In this document: positions 12,511 to 23,045 of the stretch, in pieces
Numbering within the stretch: the first letter of the stretch is position 1
Layout: every line of letters starts with the position of its first letter
Assembly: GCF_018991925.1 (NCBI RefSeq)
Contig: NW_024725489.1
Span: forward strand, 6,324,726-6,388,725
Reading direction: 5' to 3'
Length of the DNA: 64,000 bases
From: Homarus americanus
Lineage: Eukaryota > Arthropoda > Malacostraca > Decapoda > Nephropidae
Made by a program: the position numbers and the translations under genes
Notes under the pieces: model-generated
Told to the model about the DNA's origin: nothing
The model's database searches: none
What the model saw: the letters and a program-made list of their open reading frames with translations, nothing else

Positions 12511-13062
12511 CAGGTTATTAAAGCCAGGGTTGGAGCAGGTTAGGGTTATAGATAGGGTAGGTTAGAGAAAGCAGGCTGGCCTTATAGGCAGGGCAGGTTA
12601 GGTTACAGGGCAGGCCAGGCTGATAGGGCAGGCAGGCTAGGCCAGAGCAGGGCAGGCCAGAGCAGGGCAGGCTTAGCCAGAGCAGGGCAGGGCAGGTCAG
12701 AGGCAGGCAGGTCACAGAGGAGGCAGTTAGGCCAGAGCAGGCAGGTCAGAGCAGGTAGGCTGTCAGAGAGGGGTAGGGCAGGTTAGAGAGGTGGCTAGTA
12801 GAGGGTAGGTAGGTTAGGTATAGAGTAGGTGTAGTAGAGGCAGGTTGGTGGCTAGAGTAGGGTAGGCAGGTTAGGCTAGGCTAGAGCAGGTTTTGTGTTA
12901 AGGTGAGCAAGGCAGGCAGGTTAGAGTAGGCATGTTAGGTTAGGTTGTAGGCTAGAGTAGGCAGTAGGTTAGGTAGAGGGGGATGGTAAGTTACAGAGGT
13001 GAGAGTAGGGTAGTAGGTATGGCAGTTAGGATAGAGTTGGAGGATACCAGGTTAGGTTAAGG
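12511..13062. repeat. Degenerate TTAGG-like array, copy 1
   Basis: The array is made of GGTTAG and AGGGTAGG-type units, but many are changed to ggccagagcagggcagg. The same array in copy 2 (43,515-44,075) reads ggttagagtagggtagg. The C-for-T differences are concentrated here. TTAGG is the usual arthropod telomere motif, so this is an interstitial, scrambled telomere-like block. Confidence 0.85.
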
Positions 13063-13133
13063 TAGATTATATAAGGTTGTTAGGGCCAGACAGTTTCTTA
13101 ATTGACCAGGGTAGGACAAGTTAGTTAGCTGGA

Positions 13134-13153
13134 TGTGTGTGTGTGTGTGTGTG

Positions 13154-13181
<28 letters not shown>
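13134..13181. repeat. (GT)n microsatellite
   Basis: This GT tract has one interruption (gtggtg). The copy 2 equivalent is 44,150-44,187. Confidence 0.93.
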
Positions 13182-13184
<3 letters not shown>

Positions 13185-13889
13185 TTACAAACACCAGCCC
13201 TGCCAAAGTTACGTATGTTATCTGTACGCTCTGTTTATATGCTAATGACATCTAGGTGTTCTTTCTGTACCCACTGATTCATCCTCCAGTGTTGAGTGGA
13301 GTGTCAGTGAAGCAGGAGATGAAGTGTAGTTACTTTATTATTTTATTCTTACCTGTCCACCTCACCTTAACGTATTTATTGAGATTATTAATTTTGTTAT
13401 AATCCAAGCACACTAAACCGTGATTATTATTAGTTTATGATAATCCTAAGCAGACAAACAGTGATTATTGTTGTTATTGTCAGTTTTATGATAATCCAGT
13501 ATGACTTTTATAACCGTGATTATTATGATTATTGAAGGTGTTTTAATTAACTTTAGACCGAAATGAAACCACACTACCTGAGTGATAGTCAGGTGGCAGT
13601 GTATGTGTAGTTAGTTAATTGTAGGTAGGTAGATGTATGTATGTATGTATGTATGTATGTATGTATGTATGGTAGAAACAGACACAGTGTACATATTACA
13701 ATAGACAACAGATGCATCAGGTTCTCGCCCAGCAACAAGTGAACCACCTGCTTTACCGATGACATAATTTAAACGAGGTTATTTAGTGGTTCAGCAGTCT
13801 CTCTTCTTCTCTCTTCGGAAATGGAGAAACAGATGAACAGAGACAAACACCCAACCCACACTCCAAAAATCAGAATATATAGTGTCTGG

Positions 13890-14052
13890 AAACCCAAGAA
13901 TGAACCCAAACTCCCAAGAATGAACCCAAACCCTAAGAATGAACCCAAACCCAAGAATGAACCCACGTAAGAATGAACCCAAACTCAAAAATGAACCCAA
14001 ACCCCTAAGAATGAACCCACGTAAGAATGAACCAAAACCCCAAGAATGAACC
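13890..14052. repeat. ~20-bp minisatellite, AAGAATGAACCCAAACTCC type
   Basis: There are about eight imperfect units. The copy 2 array at 45,025-45,190 is more regular. Confidence 0.85.
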
Positions 14053-14198
14053 TTAACTATGTATGTCATGGATAACTAGTGAATCCCCACAACAGTTCAG
14101 AGAGATTCAAAGTTTCACGTATTGAGATCATGGTAAGGTGAATATCAGATGTGCCTGAGTTTTGTTTGTGTTTATGGAAGTGTGGTGTGTGTGTGTGT

Positions 14199-14234
<36 letters not shown>

Positions 14235-14710
14235 AAAACAGGTTAGACCCTCGACTCTATGGTGTGACATTTTGTTTACATATATATAGGTTATGGAATC
14301 CTTGTCACGTTACGTCGTCATATGTTGCCGCGTGTGGTTGAGGCCAAAGGTCGTGTTTGTTGACATATCTGGGCTTGAACTCCTGAGATAGTTTATAATA
14401 TATACCTGTCACCTGTTCCCTTCCACATTTCACAACCTTCCACCACACCACACCTCCTCCATACCTACACTCCCCTCCTCCATACCCACGCCTCCCTCCA
14501 ACATACCTACACCTCCTCCATACCCATAACCTCCTCCATACACAGCCTCCCTCCCCATACCTACACCTCCTCCACACCTGCCACCTGTAAATTTAGTCAT
14601 GTGAATATACCTGAATCTTTTAATTATCTAATGTGAGTGTGATTTGTGATGTACGGAAGATTGACTCCTTATGACTCTTACTCTCGAGTTATTTGATGTA
14701 TGTAGGCTAA

Positions 14711-14748
14711 GACACACACACACACACACACGCACGCAGCAACAACAC

Positions 14749-14792
<44 letters not shown>

Positions 14793-14811
14793 CACACACA
14801 CACACACACAC
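14711..14811. repeat. (AC)n microsatellite, interrupted
   Basis: The tract is split by cgcacgcagcaacaac and a short A-run. The copy 2 tract at 45,878-46,012 is about 130 bp and nearly perfect. Confidence 0.93.
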
Positions 14812-15178
14812 CCCAAGTGTTTGTTTACCGGTATATATATAATAGAACTTATTGGTGAGTTCAGGTCACCTTACCTTAATATTTACAAAGAAATTACACG
14901 TTTGTTACATGAGGCACTTGGGCTTATAACTAACATCATGAAGGTCAGAGGTCATAGGTCCACGTAGGGGTCAAAATCATCCTTTCGTCCCATTCCTCTC
15001 ACCAGCCAACATGTAAACGACTAATGCTGGTGTCTGTAAATGTGTTGCCCTCGTACTCAGTTGGTCATAAGCTAAATCTGATGGTTATCTCAGGGCGTTG
15101 GTTCCGACTCACCACATACTGAGCCACACTACATTACCTTTAGAACTGGAGCCTGAACCGTGGACTCTATGGTCGTAG

Positions 15179-15182
<4 letters not shown>

Positions 15183-15221
<39 letters not shown>
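15183..15221. repeat. (GT)n microsatellite next to a LINE insertion
   Basis: This is the left part of a GT tract that is continuous in copy 2 (46,395-46,440) but is interrupted by a retroelement in copy 1. Confidence 0.9.
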
Positions 15222-15224
<3 letters not shown>

Positions 15225-15690
15225 ATAAATAACACATGTAATTAACGGTTTATTGAAAGAGCTTCATGCCAAAAGGCTGAAAATATACAGTTACATATTT
15301 GGGGAATGATTTACGAATTACAAATAATATACAAGTGACATAAGTACACAAATAAGACATATAGTAACTTAGATGGGGATCAGTCAAACTACAGTTCATT
15401 TCAAAATATAGTGACAGTGTAGGAGCAGTGTTTACCTGGGAGTGAATACACTGATTTATTATGTTATTGATAATTTTTACAATGGTTGGACTGGGCTGTT
15501 CTTATAGCGAACAGTGTTCGTGCACGTATGGCTGATGCAGGTTGTGGTGTCGAACAGCAATTCTCGGACAGGATCTCAGGTGGTAGTAGGGGCCGGTGTC
15601 GGATGGCGGTGAAGCTTCTACCAAATTTGCAGATGAGGCCGTGGTGATGGTCAGTGAGAGTCGAAAGGGTCAGTGTGTGTGTGTGCTAGA
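15222..15690 (-). mobile_element. 5'-truncated LINE 3' end inserted in copy 1
   Basis: Read on the minus strand, this ends in ttcagcctttt...tcaataaaccgttaatt, the same 3' end (with AATAAA) found on the plus strand at 23,046-23,397. The match continues upstream, including ccgagaattgctg and tcgctataagaacagcccag. Copy 2 has uninterrupted GT repeat here, so the element is present in only one copy. It carries the last codons of a LINE ORF (frame disrupted) and the 3' UTR. I cannot assign the clade with confidence. Confidence 0.8.
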
Positions 15691-16010
15691 GTGGGTATAA
15701 CTAAACTGGAGGTTGGTCACTGAGTTAGCCACTTAACTACACCTGCCCTCACAGATGTGGCCCCACTGACCAATTAACACTCTGCTGCTTGAGGCCTCCA
15801 CGGGACCTCTGTTGTTCTCTGGGGTCACATTAACAATACTTCCTCTGGAGTGAACCTGTGTCTTAAGATTCTTTACACCCACTTGACCCAGTACATCTGA
15901 GGTCGCTCTTACTAACATGACCTGTGTTGACACATCATACTCAACCTTTTGTTGAAGGATTACTTAGGTTCTATTACAAACCTAACTCATAACCTTTGTT
16001 GAGTGTGCGT

Positions 16011-16054
<44 letters not shown>

Positions 16055-16829
16055 CCTGCTAACACTGCTGTAGTAATAATATATATAAATAAGAGGAACA
16101 ACTGGACTCAAATCTTTTCACTGCTGTTTAGTTTATCTTTAACTCTATAGTGTCATCTTCCTATAGTTATTCATATAAGATACTCCCACACAATTATTTT
16201 CCCGCTTATGCTCTACCACACATAAACACGTATACATGAGCTAATACTTCCCATATTGTTTTATTCAATCTTTAACCATATTTAATTTTATCTTTTTCCC
16301 AAACTAAAAAATAGTTGTAAAGAACATAAATAACAAAACAAATGACTGTCGTTATAATTATTGCGTCGTGAGTTAACCAATCAAAATATTATTAATAGTC
16401 CTCAGGCAAGTGGTGATGGTGTGTGGTGGTCTTGCTCACAGTCACATATTTATCCTAAATTGCCAGAACCTTAAGACTCAGGCCCGACCTCTAGCGGAGA
16501 GAGAACCTGGGACAAAGTGTCAAGGTACACGGGTGCTGAGGAGGAATGTGGAGTGAATATGTCAAAGGAAGAAATGTGTGTGTGTGTTAACGGAGGCTAC
16601 AGGAGAACCTGTCGAGAAAGATGCCATGGGGAAGAGGAGGAAGAATGTGGGATGGGAAGATGTAGAAGGATGGGGATGGAGTATTGTGGTGGAAAGATGT
16701 GATGGGGGAATGGTATGGGGAAAGGTGTCAAAGAAGAAAAGAAGAGAGTGTATTGTTTATTATAGATGGGTTAAACAGTGGACAGAGTTAAGAGAGAGAA
16801 ATATTGATGTGTTGAAGAATGGATATAGT
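15691..16829. other. Non-coding stretch of copy 1
   Basis: It aligns to 46,436-47,675. It holds a GT tract at 15,999-16,051 (copy 2: 46,770-46,828). The part at 16,080-16,440 is among the better conserved between the copies. G/A-rich sequence with short open frames follows at 16,500-16,830. No gene is recognised. Confidence 0.55.
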
Positions 16830-17060
16830 GAAGGGTTAGGGGAGCGCCATAGACGGCAGGTGTTAAGGAGAGAGCTACAGACGACAGGTGTTAAGGGAGC
16901 GGCTATAGACGGCAGGTGTTAAGGCGTGGCTATAGACGGCAGGTGTTAAGGGGAGGCCAGTAGACGGGCAGGTGTTAAGGAGTGCCAGACGCAGGTGTTA
17001 AGGGAGTGGCTATAGACGGTGCAAAGTAGGGGAGTGGCTGCAGACGGCAGGTGTGGAGGA
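16830..17060. repeat. 29-bp minisatellite, GGCTATAGACGGCAGGTGTT type
   Basis: This is a tandem unit of ggctatagacggcaggtgtt plus aaggggagt. Copy 1 is degraded. Copy 2 (47,676-47,905) has about eight near-perfect units. Confidence 0.9.
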
Positions 17061-17403
17061 GGAGACGGCAGATGTGGAGGAGGGAGATGGGACGGTAGAC
17101 AAGAGACGGGGCATGTAGAACTAGGAGACAGCAGTTATGGAGGGTAGGAGACGGCAGATGTATAGACAGGAGACGGGGCTGTAGGAGACAAGAACAGTAA
17201 GGGGAGAAAGTGAAAGACGTCCTGAAGGTGCTGGAGGCAGATCTTCCAGGAAAGTGAAACGACCCACAAGACTAACCTTCGAAGATATTAGATTATGGGA
17301 AAATAATATTATCTCAGATGCCAACACTGGTGAAAGTGACGGGACAACACGATTATTATGTCTACCCATTAATTCCTCAATGTATTTTTTAGAATCGTGT
17401 ATA

Positions 17404-17423
17404 GGTATGTACGTATGTATGTG

Positions 17424-17481
<58 letters not shown>

Positions 17482-17512
17482 GTGTATGTATGTATGTATG
17501 TATATGTATGTC
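17404..17512. repeat. (ATGT)n microsatellite
   Basis: This tetranucleotide tract has short interruptions. The copy 2 counterpart is 48,277-48,354. Confidence 0.93.
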
Positions 17513-17567
17513 CCAAAAAACAAGATTCACCATCATTCCAATTCATCATTCCCAGACCACCAGTACC

Positions 17568-18060
17568 TTGCTCTAGTGAGACCTCACCTGATTACGCAGT
17601 CTGTCCACACGTATTACAGAATGGATATAGAATCCTGGAAAGAATTCAGAGGAGAGAATGACAAGACTAATCCCGCATTAGGAACCTGAGTATAGAGACA
17701 GGTTAAAGCATCTTACCGCACCCTCGAGAGACGTAGAGCGAGGGGCCTGATAGAGGTATAAAGGAAGGCAGGGCTAAACAAAGGGACATTACAAAGGTAC
17801 TCAAACTATCCAACCAGGAGCGAACTCGTAACAATGGTTTTAAATAAGACAAATTTAGATTTAGGTGGAAATAGGTAAACACTGGTTTGAAACAGAGTAG
17901 TGGATGAATGGAACAAGTTACCAAATATCATCATTAACTCGAATACGCTGAATAGCTTCAAACATAGGTTGGATGCTTATAGAGCAATAGGGTTGGGTGT
18001 AAACGGACTGCCCAGTATGGCCAATAGGCTCGCTGCAGTTTCCATTCTTATGTTCTATAT
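17568..18060 (+). mobile_element. 5'-truncated LINE insertion with GTACC target duplication
   Basis: A 493-bp LINE 3' piece is inserted in copy 1 only. It is flanked by GTACC at 17,563-17,567 and 18,061-18,065; copy 2 has a single uninterrupted agtacccc at about 48,411. The translation starts like LALVRPHL and continues as the RT C-terminal region (RMDIES..., ERRR-like) with several frameshifts. It ends in the family's terminal sequence gtttccattcttatgttc. The short target duplication and 5' truncation are standard for LINE insertion. The element is dead. Confidence 0.87.
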
Positions 18061-18606
18061 GTACCCATAGTATTAACACCCGAATACACACAAACACCCA
18101 TAACCTGCAGTACCTAACAGCACACCATTCTACGAGGTTTTTACTAGCATTCACCTTCTCCCTACTGTTTCTAGCTCCTATGACAAGTATTTCCTATGAT
18201 TTCCTACATTATTTCATCACCGAATACTTTCTCCTAGCACTACAAGGACTAACTTCTGTCTCAAGTATGGTAGTTGTTTTAAGTAGTAATAAGTAATTTT
18301 AGTAGTTTTAATATTTTGACTTTGTAGTGTCCATGTGAGCCTTTGTTAGTGGGTCCTGTTCCTCATTCCATTCTTCTTATTTTCATCTTCCCCATCCTCC
18401 TCCTCCTCCGTCAATCCTTCTCCTCTGTCATTCTCCTCCTTCATCCTTCTCATTTCTACCATCCTCCTTCCTATATCATTTTCTTCCCTAATTTTCCTCT
18501 TCTTCTATATTCTCCTCCTCCTCCTCCTCCTCCTCCGTAATAATTCCCTCATTTTAACAACAGTGACCTTGACTGAACCAGTGACTCCAGGATCAATAGA
18601 ACCTTC

Positions 18607-18609
<3 letters not shown>
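18061..18609. other. Unique spacer, C+T-rich towards its end
   Basis: It aligns to 48,417-49,105 of copy 2. At 18,380-18,540 the plus strand is dominated by tcctcctcc-type pyrimidine runs. I see no gene. Confidence 0.6.

Positions 18610-18644
<35 letters not shown>
18610..18644. repeat. (GA)n microsatellite
   Basis: This tract has about 17 GA units. Copy 2 has about 37 (49,106-49,180). Confidence 0.94.
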
Positions 18645-18649
<5 letters not shown>

Positions 18650-18697
18650 AGTAGGTCACGTGACTTAAGAACAGTTTTATTGCTGCCTCGGGGTCAC

Positions 18698-20806
18698 GGA
18701 TGGAGGAAGAAGGGGAGGGAGAGGGAAGTGAGAGGAGGAGAGGAAGTGGAGGAGGGAGGAGGTGGAGAGGAGAGGAGGGAAGTGTGGAGGAGGGAGGAGG
18801 GAAGGGGTGGGAGGAGGGGAGGAGAGGTGAGGAGAGGGAAGTGTGGAGGGGGAGGGAGAGGGAAGGGGAGGAGGGAGGGAGAGGGAAGTGTGGAGGGGAG
18901 GAGAGGAAGTGAGGGGAGGAGAGGGAAGAGAGGGGGAGTGGAGGAGGAGGGGAGGGGGAGGAGAGGAAGGGGAGGAGGAGGAGAGGGGGAAGTGGAGGGG
19001 GGAGGAGAGGAAGTGTGGAGGAGGGGAGGGAGAGGGAAGTGTGAGGGGGAGGAGAGGAAGTGTGGAGGGGGAGGAGAGGGTGGAGGGGGGAGGAGAAGGG
19101 AAGTGTGGAGGAGGGAGGAGAGGAAGTGGAGGGGAGGAGAGGGAAGTGTGGAGGAGGGAGGAGAGGGAGAAGTGGGAGAGGGAGGAGAGGGAAGGGAGGG
19201 GGAGGAGAGGGAAGTGTGGAGGGAGGAGAGGGAAGTGAGGGGGGAGGAGAGGGAAGGGGTGGGAGGAGGGTGGAGAGGAGAAGTGTGGAGGAGGGAGGAG
19301 GGAGAAGTGTGGAGGAGGGAGGAGAGAGGAGTGGAGGAGGAGGAGAGGAGAAGTGTGGGAGTAGGGAGGGAGAGGAGAAGTGTGGAGGAGGGAGGAGGAG
19401 GAGGAGTGGAGGAGGGAGGAGGAGGAGGAAGTGTGGAGGAGGGAGGAGAGGAGAAGTGTGGGAGGAGGGAGGAGAGGAGAAGTGTGGAGGAGGGAGAGAG
19501 GAGAAGTGTGGAGGAGGGAGGGAGAGGAGGAAGGAGGAGTAGGGAGGAGAGAAGGCGGAGGAGGGAGGAGAAGAAGTGGAGGAGGGAGGAGAGGGAAGTG
19601 TGGAGGAGGGAGGAGGAGAAGTGTGGAGTAGGGGAGGAGAGGAGGAAGAGGAGAGGGAGGAGAGAGAAGTGGGTGGAGGAGGGAGGAGAGGAGAGAAGGG
19701 AAGGTTGAGGAGGAGGAGAGGAAGTGTGGGAGGGAGGAGAGGGAAGAGGGAGGAGGGAGGAGAGAGAAGTGTGGAGGAGGGGAGGGAGAGAGAAGTGTGG
19801 AGGAGGGGAGGGAGAGAAGTGTGGAGGAGGGAGGAGAGGAGAAGTGTGGAGGGAGGAGGAGAGGAGAAGTGGAGGAGGGGAGGAGAGGAGAAGGTAGCAG
19901 TGGAGAGAGGAGAAGTGGGAGGAGGGAGGAGAGGAGGAAGTGGAGGAGGGAGGAGAGAGGAGAAGTGTGTGGGAGGAGGAGAGGAGGGAGAGGGAAGGAG
20001 GGAGAGGAGGAGAGGGAAGTGTGGAGGAGGGAGGAGAGGAGAAGTGGTGGAGGAGGGAGGAGGAGGAGAAGTGTGGAGGAGGGAGGAGAGGAGAAGGTGA
20101 GGAGGAGGAGAGGAGAAGTGTGAGAGGAGGAGAGGAGAAGTGGAGGAGGGAGGAGAGAAGAAGTGTGGAAGGAGGAGGAGGAGAGGGAAGTGGAGAGGGA
20201 GGAGAGGAAGTGTGAGAGGGGAGGAGAGGAAGTGGGGAGGGGAGGAGAGAAGGTGGAGGAGGGAGGAGAGGAGGAAGTGTGAAGGCTGAGGAGGGAGAGG
20301 AAGTGTGGGAGGAGGAGGAGAGGAGAAGTGTGAGGGGAGGAGAGGAGGGAGGGGGGAGGAGAGGGAAGGAGGAGGGAGGAGGAGGAGAAGTGTGGGGTGA
20401 GGGAGGGAAAAGAGGGAAGTGGAGTAGGGAGGAGAGGAAGTGGGAGGAGGGAGGAGAGGAGAAGGGAGGAGGGAGAGAGAGGAGAAGTGTGGAGTAGGGA
20501 GAGAGAGAGGTGAGGAGGGAGAGAGGGAAGTGTGGGAAGGTTGAGGGAGGAGGAGAGAAGCGTGTGGAGGAGGAGGAGAGGAGAAGGTGGGAGTAGGGAG
20601 GAGAGGAGAAGTGTGGAAGGTTGAGGAGGGAGGAGAGGGAAAGTGGTGGGAGGAGGGAGGAGAGAGAAGGTGGAAGGAGGGAGGAGAGGAGAAGTGTGGA
20701 GTAGGGAGAGAGGAGAAGGTGGAAGGTTGGCAGGAGGGAGAGAGGGAAGTGGAAGGTTGAGTAGGAGGAGAGGAGAAGTGGAGTAGGGGAGAGGAGAAGT
20801 GTGGAA
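18698..20806. repeat. 2.1-kb G+A (polypurine) minisatellite array
   Basis: The plus strand is nearly pure purine, built from 20-30 bp units such as ggaggagaggagaagtgtgg. Copy 2 has only about five such units at 49,231-49,368. The strand asymmetry makes it a candidate for triplex (H-DNA) formation. Minus-strand frames of over 700 codons (poly S/P/L) and plus-strand frames (poly E/G/R) overlap along its whole length, which argues that none is a protein. Confidence 0.92.
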
Positions 20807-21257
20807 GCTGGGTAAGCATAAGAGTGTTTAATCATCAGATAACATTAAATTGAAGTGCCTAATCATATGTAATCCATTGCTATACACAAAATAAATTAGT
20901 AAACAACCTAACCACCCCCTACACGTAACCAACACAGCCACGGCACTTAAGGCACCTCAACCACATCGTACCTGAAATGATCTTGGCAATTTCACCTTGT
21001 TGCAGAATACGGGAGGTGCTCACAAACCATGTTTTCCTTCGCTCTCGCGTTACAGAAAGTGGGAGGGGTGCTCTCACAACTGAACCTCCCCTTCCTTGCG
21101 CTCAGGGAATCTGAATCTGAGAATGGGATTTAGGGATTAATCTGGAGGTATACAACGCTGGGATTGTTATGTATACTACACTTATTACTGGGATTGTTTA
21201 GAATGGAAGTATTGATTGTTGAGTAAGGTTGGTTGCCACAGATACATCAAGATATTT

Positions 21258-21545
21258 AAGATTTAAGCGCAAAGTGCAGATTTTGAGAAGTGAAAAGTGT
21301 AGATTTTAAGAAAAGTCAGTAGATTTTTAGAAAAGTAGATTTAAGTGTAAAGCGTAGATTTTAAGTGTAAAGTGTAGATTTTAAGTGTAAAAGTAGCACT
21401 AAGATTTTATAAAGAATATATATAAGTGTAAAGTACAGATTTTAAGTATTATGTAGTTATAAAATGTAGTTTTAAGTAAAGTACAGATTTAAATATAAGT
21501 ACAGATATAAGTATAAAGGCACATATATAAGTATAAAAGTAATAG
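21258..21545. repeat. ~20-bp minisatellite, AGATTTTAAGTGTAAAGTGT type
   Basis: There are about 14 imperfect units that drift from agattttaagtgtaaagtgt to cagatataagtataaagta. The same drift in unit sequence is seen in copy 2. Confidence 0.87.
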
Positions 21546-21836
21546 ATATATAAAGTAGAGAAAGTCCCAGTGTTGTGGCAGTATGATAATCTTGATATGA
21601 TTAATAAAAATATAGCCACAAATAATTATCACTTATGATAAAAAGTGGAATGTAATTTTCAAGTGTTAAGTGGAATCTATTTGCTGTTTTACAGTAGTTT
21701 AAAAAGTGTGTAACCAGCCAGGTGCGAACATCATTAATAAAGTGCGTTGTGTAGTGGGTGTGGTGCGTATCAGCGTAGTGTGTGTGTGCAATGAGAGTAA
21801 ATGTTGGAGAGCCCCTGTTTCTAAATATAGATAGGT

Positions 21837-21972
<136 letters not shown>

Positions 21973-22118
21973 CGCCTAAAAGAGTATTTGCAAAAAAAGT
22001 AATAAACAAGTACTTCCCCCTCAACGTCCTTCTAACGTAACTGTAATGAAGAATAAAAACAAAAAAACAAAAACAGAAAACAAAAACATCAAAGGCCACT
22101 AGACACAAAAAAATCCCG

Positions 22119-22195
22119 TACTATGAGAAGTCGATTCTAGAAAGAGACCTAGGGTACCAGGCCAGGACCCACACGGCCTAGAAAATGAAAAAGTT
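22119..22195 (+). mobile_element. LINE fragment cut by the gap
   Basis: The sequence agaagtcgattctagaaag then gacctagggtac...ggcctagaaaa matches, on the opposite strand, the LINE at 27,545-27,612. Translation resembles E(K)VDSERDLGV, a stretch just after the RT palm. Copy 2 has no LINE at this place, so the insertion begins where homology with copy 2 ends. The element is cut by the N run. Confidence 0.75.
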
Positions 22196-22295
22196 NNNNN
22201 NNNNNNNNNNNNNNNNNNNNNNNNNNNNNNNNNNNNNNNNNNNNNNNNNNNNNNNNNNNNNNNNNNNNNNNNNNNNNNNNNNNNNNNNNNNNNNN
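22196..22295. other. Assembly gap of 100 N
   Basis: This is exactly 100 unknown bases, the conventional placeholder for a scaffold join of unknown size. Both flanks are LINE-derived (RT part on the left, ORF1 part on the right). Confidence 0.99.
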
Positions 22296-22735
22296 CCTAG
22301 TTACGTATTGCTAGGTGTGGTTGCCAGGAGCTGGGGTGGGGGATATAGTTGACAGGATGGGACAATATCTTGTCTGGTAATGGGAACAAACCCATTATCT
22401 GCCTCAGTGCAGGAGGCAAATGATATTGACCGGTGTAGGAGTGAGGAGCACCTTGATAAGTTCAAGACAGCTATTGAAGGTATTAGGTTGAAGGAGGGAT
22501 CCCTATCATATGTGGTGTCCTGCCCAGAAGGAGGTTGGCAAGAATGGTTGTCAAGGCAGTTGGTGTCAATGGCCGCCTTGACAGTTATTGCAAGTCAATA
22601 TCAGTCCCATCCATTGACAACTGGGATAACATTTACGGCAGAAAGGACCTTTATGCTAGGGATGGGGTGGCAACCCTGGCTGGCTCTCTCGAGAGGGCAG
22701 TTGTAAGTTGCCGAAGCCTTTAAAGTGCTAGGGAC
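22296..22735 (+). pseudogene. LINE ORF1 fragment with an SGNH-hydrolase-like domain
   Basis: Spliced across small frameshifts, this reads PGAGVGDIVDRMGQYL, then KPIICLSAGG, then NDIDRCRSEEHLDKFKTAIE, and later LYARDGVATLAGSLERAVV with a stop at 22,721-22,723. The AGG-ND arrangement corresponds to SGNH block III, and RDGV to block V. SGNH-type esterase domains are known in ORF1 proteins of CR1-like LINEs. At least two frameshifts (near 22,378 and 22,417) break the frame, and the His expected right after DGV (DxxH) is not seen: the text goes straight to ATLAG. The catalytic Ser block would lie in the gap. Confidence 0.72.
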
Positions 22736-22845
22736 ACGGAGGTGGAGGAGGCCTGCAGTGGGAAAGGTAAACAAAGTGAACAGAACTAAACTAGGCAGGA
22801 GTTAAACCTAAACGCGCCAAAGAGAGGACTCGGAACACGACTAAC
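22736..22845 (+). mobile_element. LINE inter-ORF region
   Basis: This short segment between the ORF1 stop and the endonuclease start is taken as the ORF1-ORF2 junction of the same element. No motif is visible in it. Confidence 0.5.
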
Positions 22846-23045
22846 TTAAATGTCTACTACGCAAGCAGTAGTAGTATGAGAAACAACATGGATGAAATTG
22901 GGGCGTTGGTATGTACCGAAAAAATCGATATAATAGCATTCACCGAAACATGGATAAACGTAGACTCACGAGAGACCTGTCGAATACCGAATTGCAGGTT
23001 ACAAATTATTCCATACCTATAGGCAGATTAGAAAGGAGGTCTACC
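22846..23045 (+). pseudogene. LINE AP-endonuclease N-terminal fragment
   Basis: Translation from 22,848 gives LNVYYASSSSMRNNMDEIGALVCTEK and then IDIIAFTETWIN at 22,922-22,957. The second part is the conserved endonuclease motif of non-LTR retrotransposons, with the Glu of TET as the metal ligand. The usual Asn of the first motif (VYYANAR-like) reads Ser. After CRIPNC the frame shifts; the shifted frame gives IAGYKLFHTY, the expected continuation. The domain stops near 23,045, where another element begins. Confidence 0.75.

Larger units (their letters stand above)
13182..15182. other. Non-coding stretch of copy 1 with several small arrays
   Basis: It aligns to 44,188-46,394. It holds an (ATGT)n tract at 13,632-13,671, a ~20-bp array with units ccaagaatgaacccaaact at 13,890-14,052, a GT tract at 14,181-14,234, a C-rich array of cacctcctccatacc units at 14,445-14,575, and an AC tract at 14,711-14,811. 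I see no gene. Frames that read GFILRGLGS come from the ccaagaatgaaccc array. Confidence 0.65.

Noticed and set aside
18549..20819. 756-codon minus-strand S/P/L-rich frame
   Set aside because: It lies on the polypurine array with parallel open frames on both strands. The expansion is copy-specific, so the protein would not exist in copy 2.
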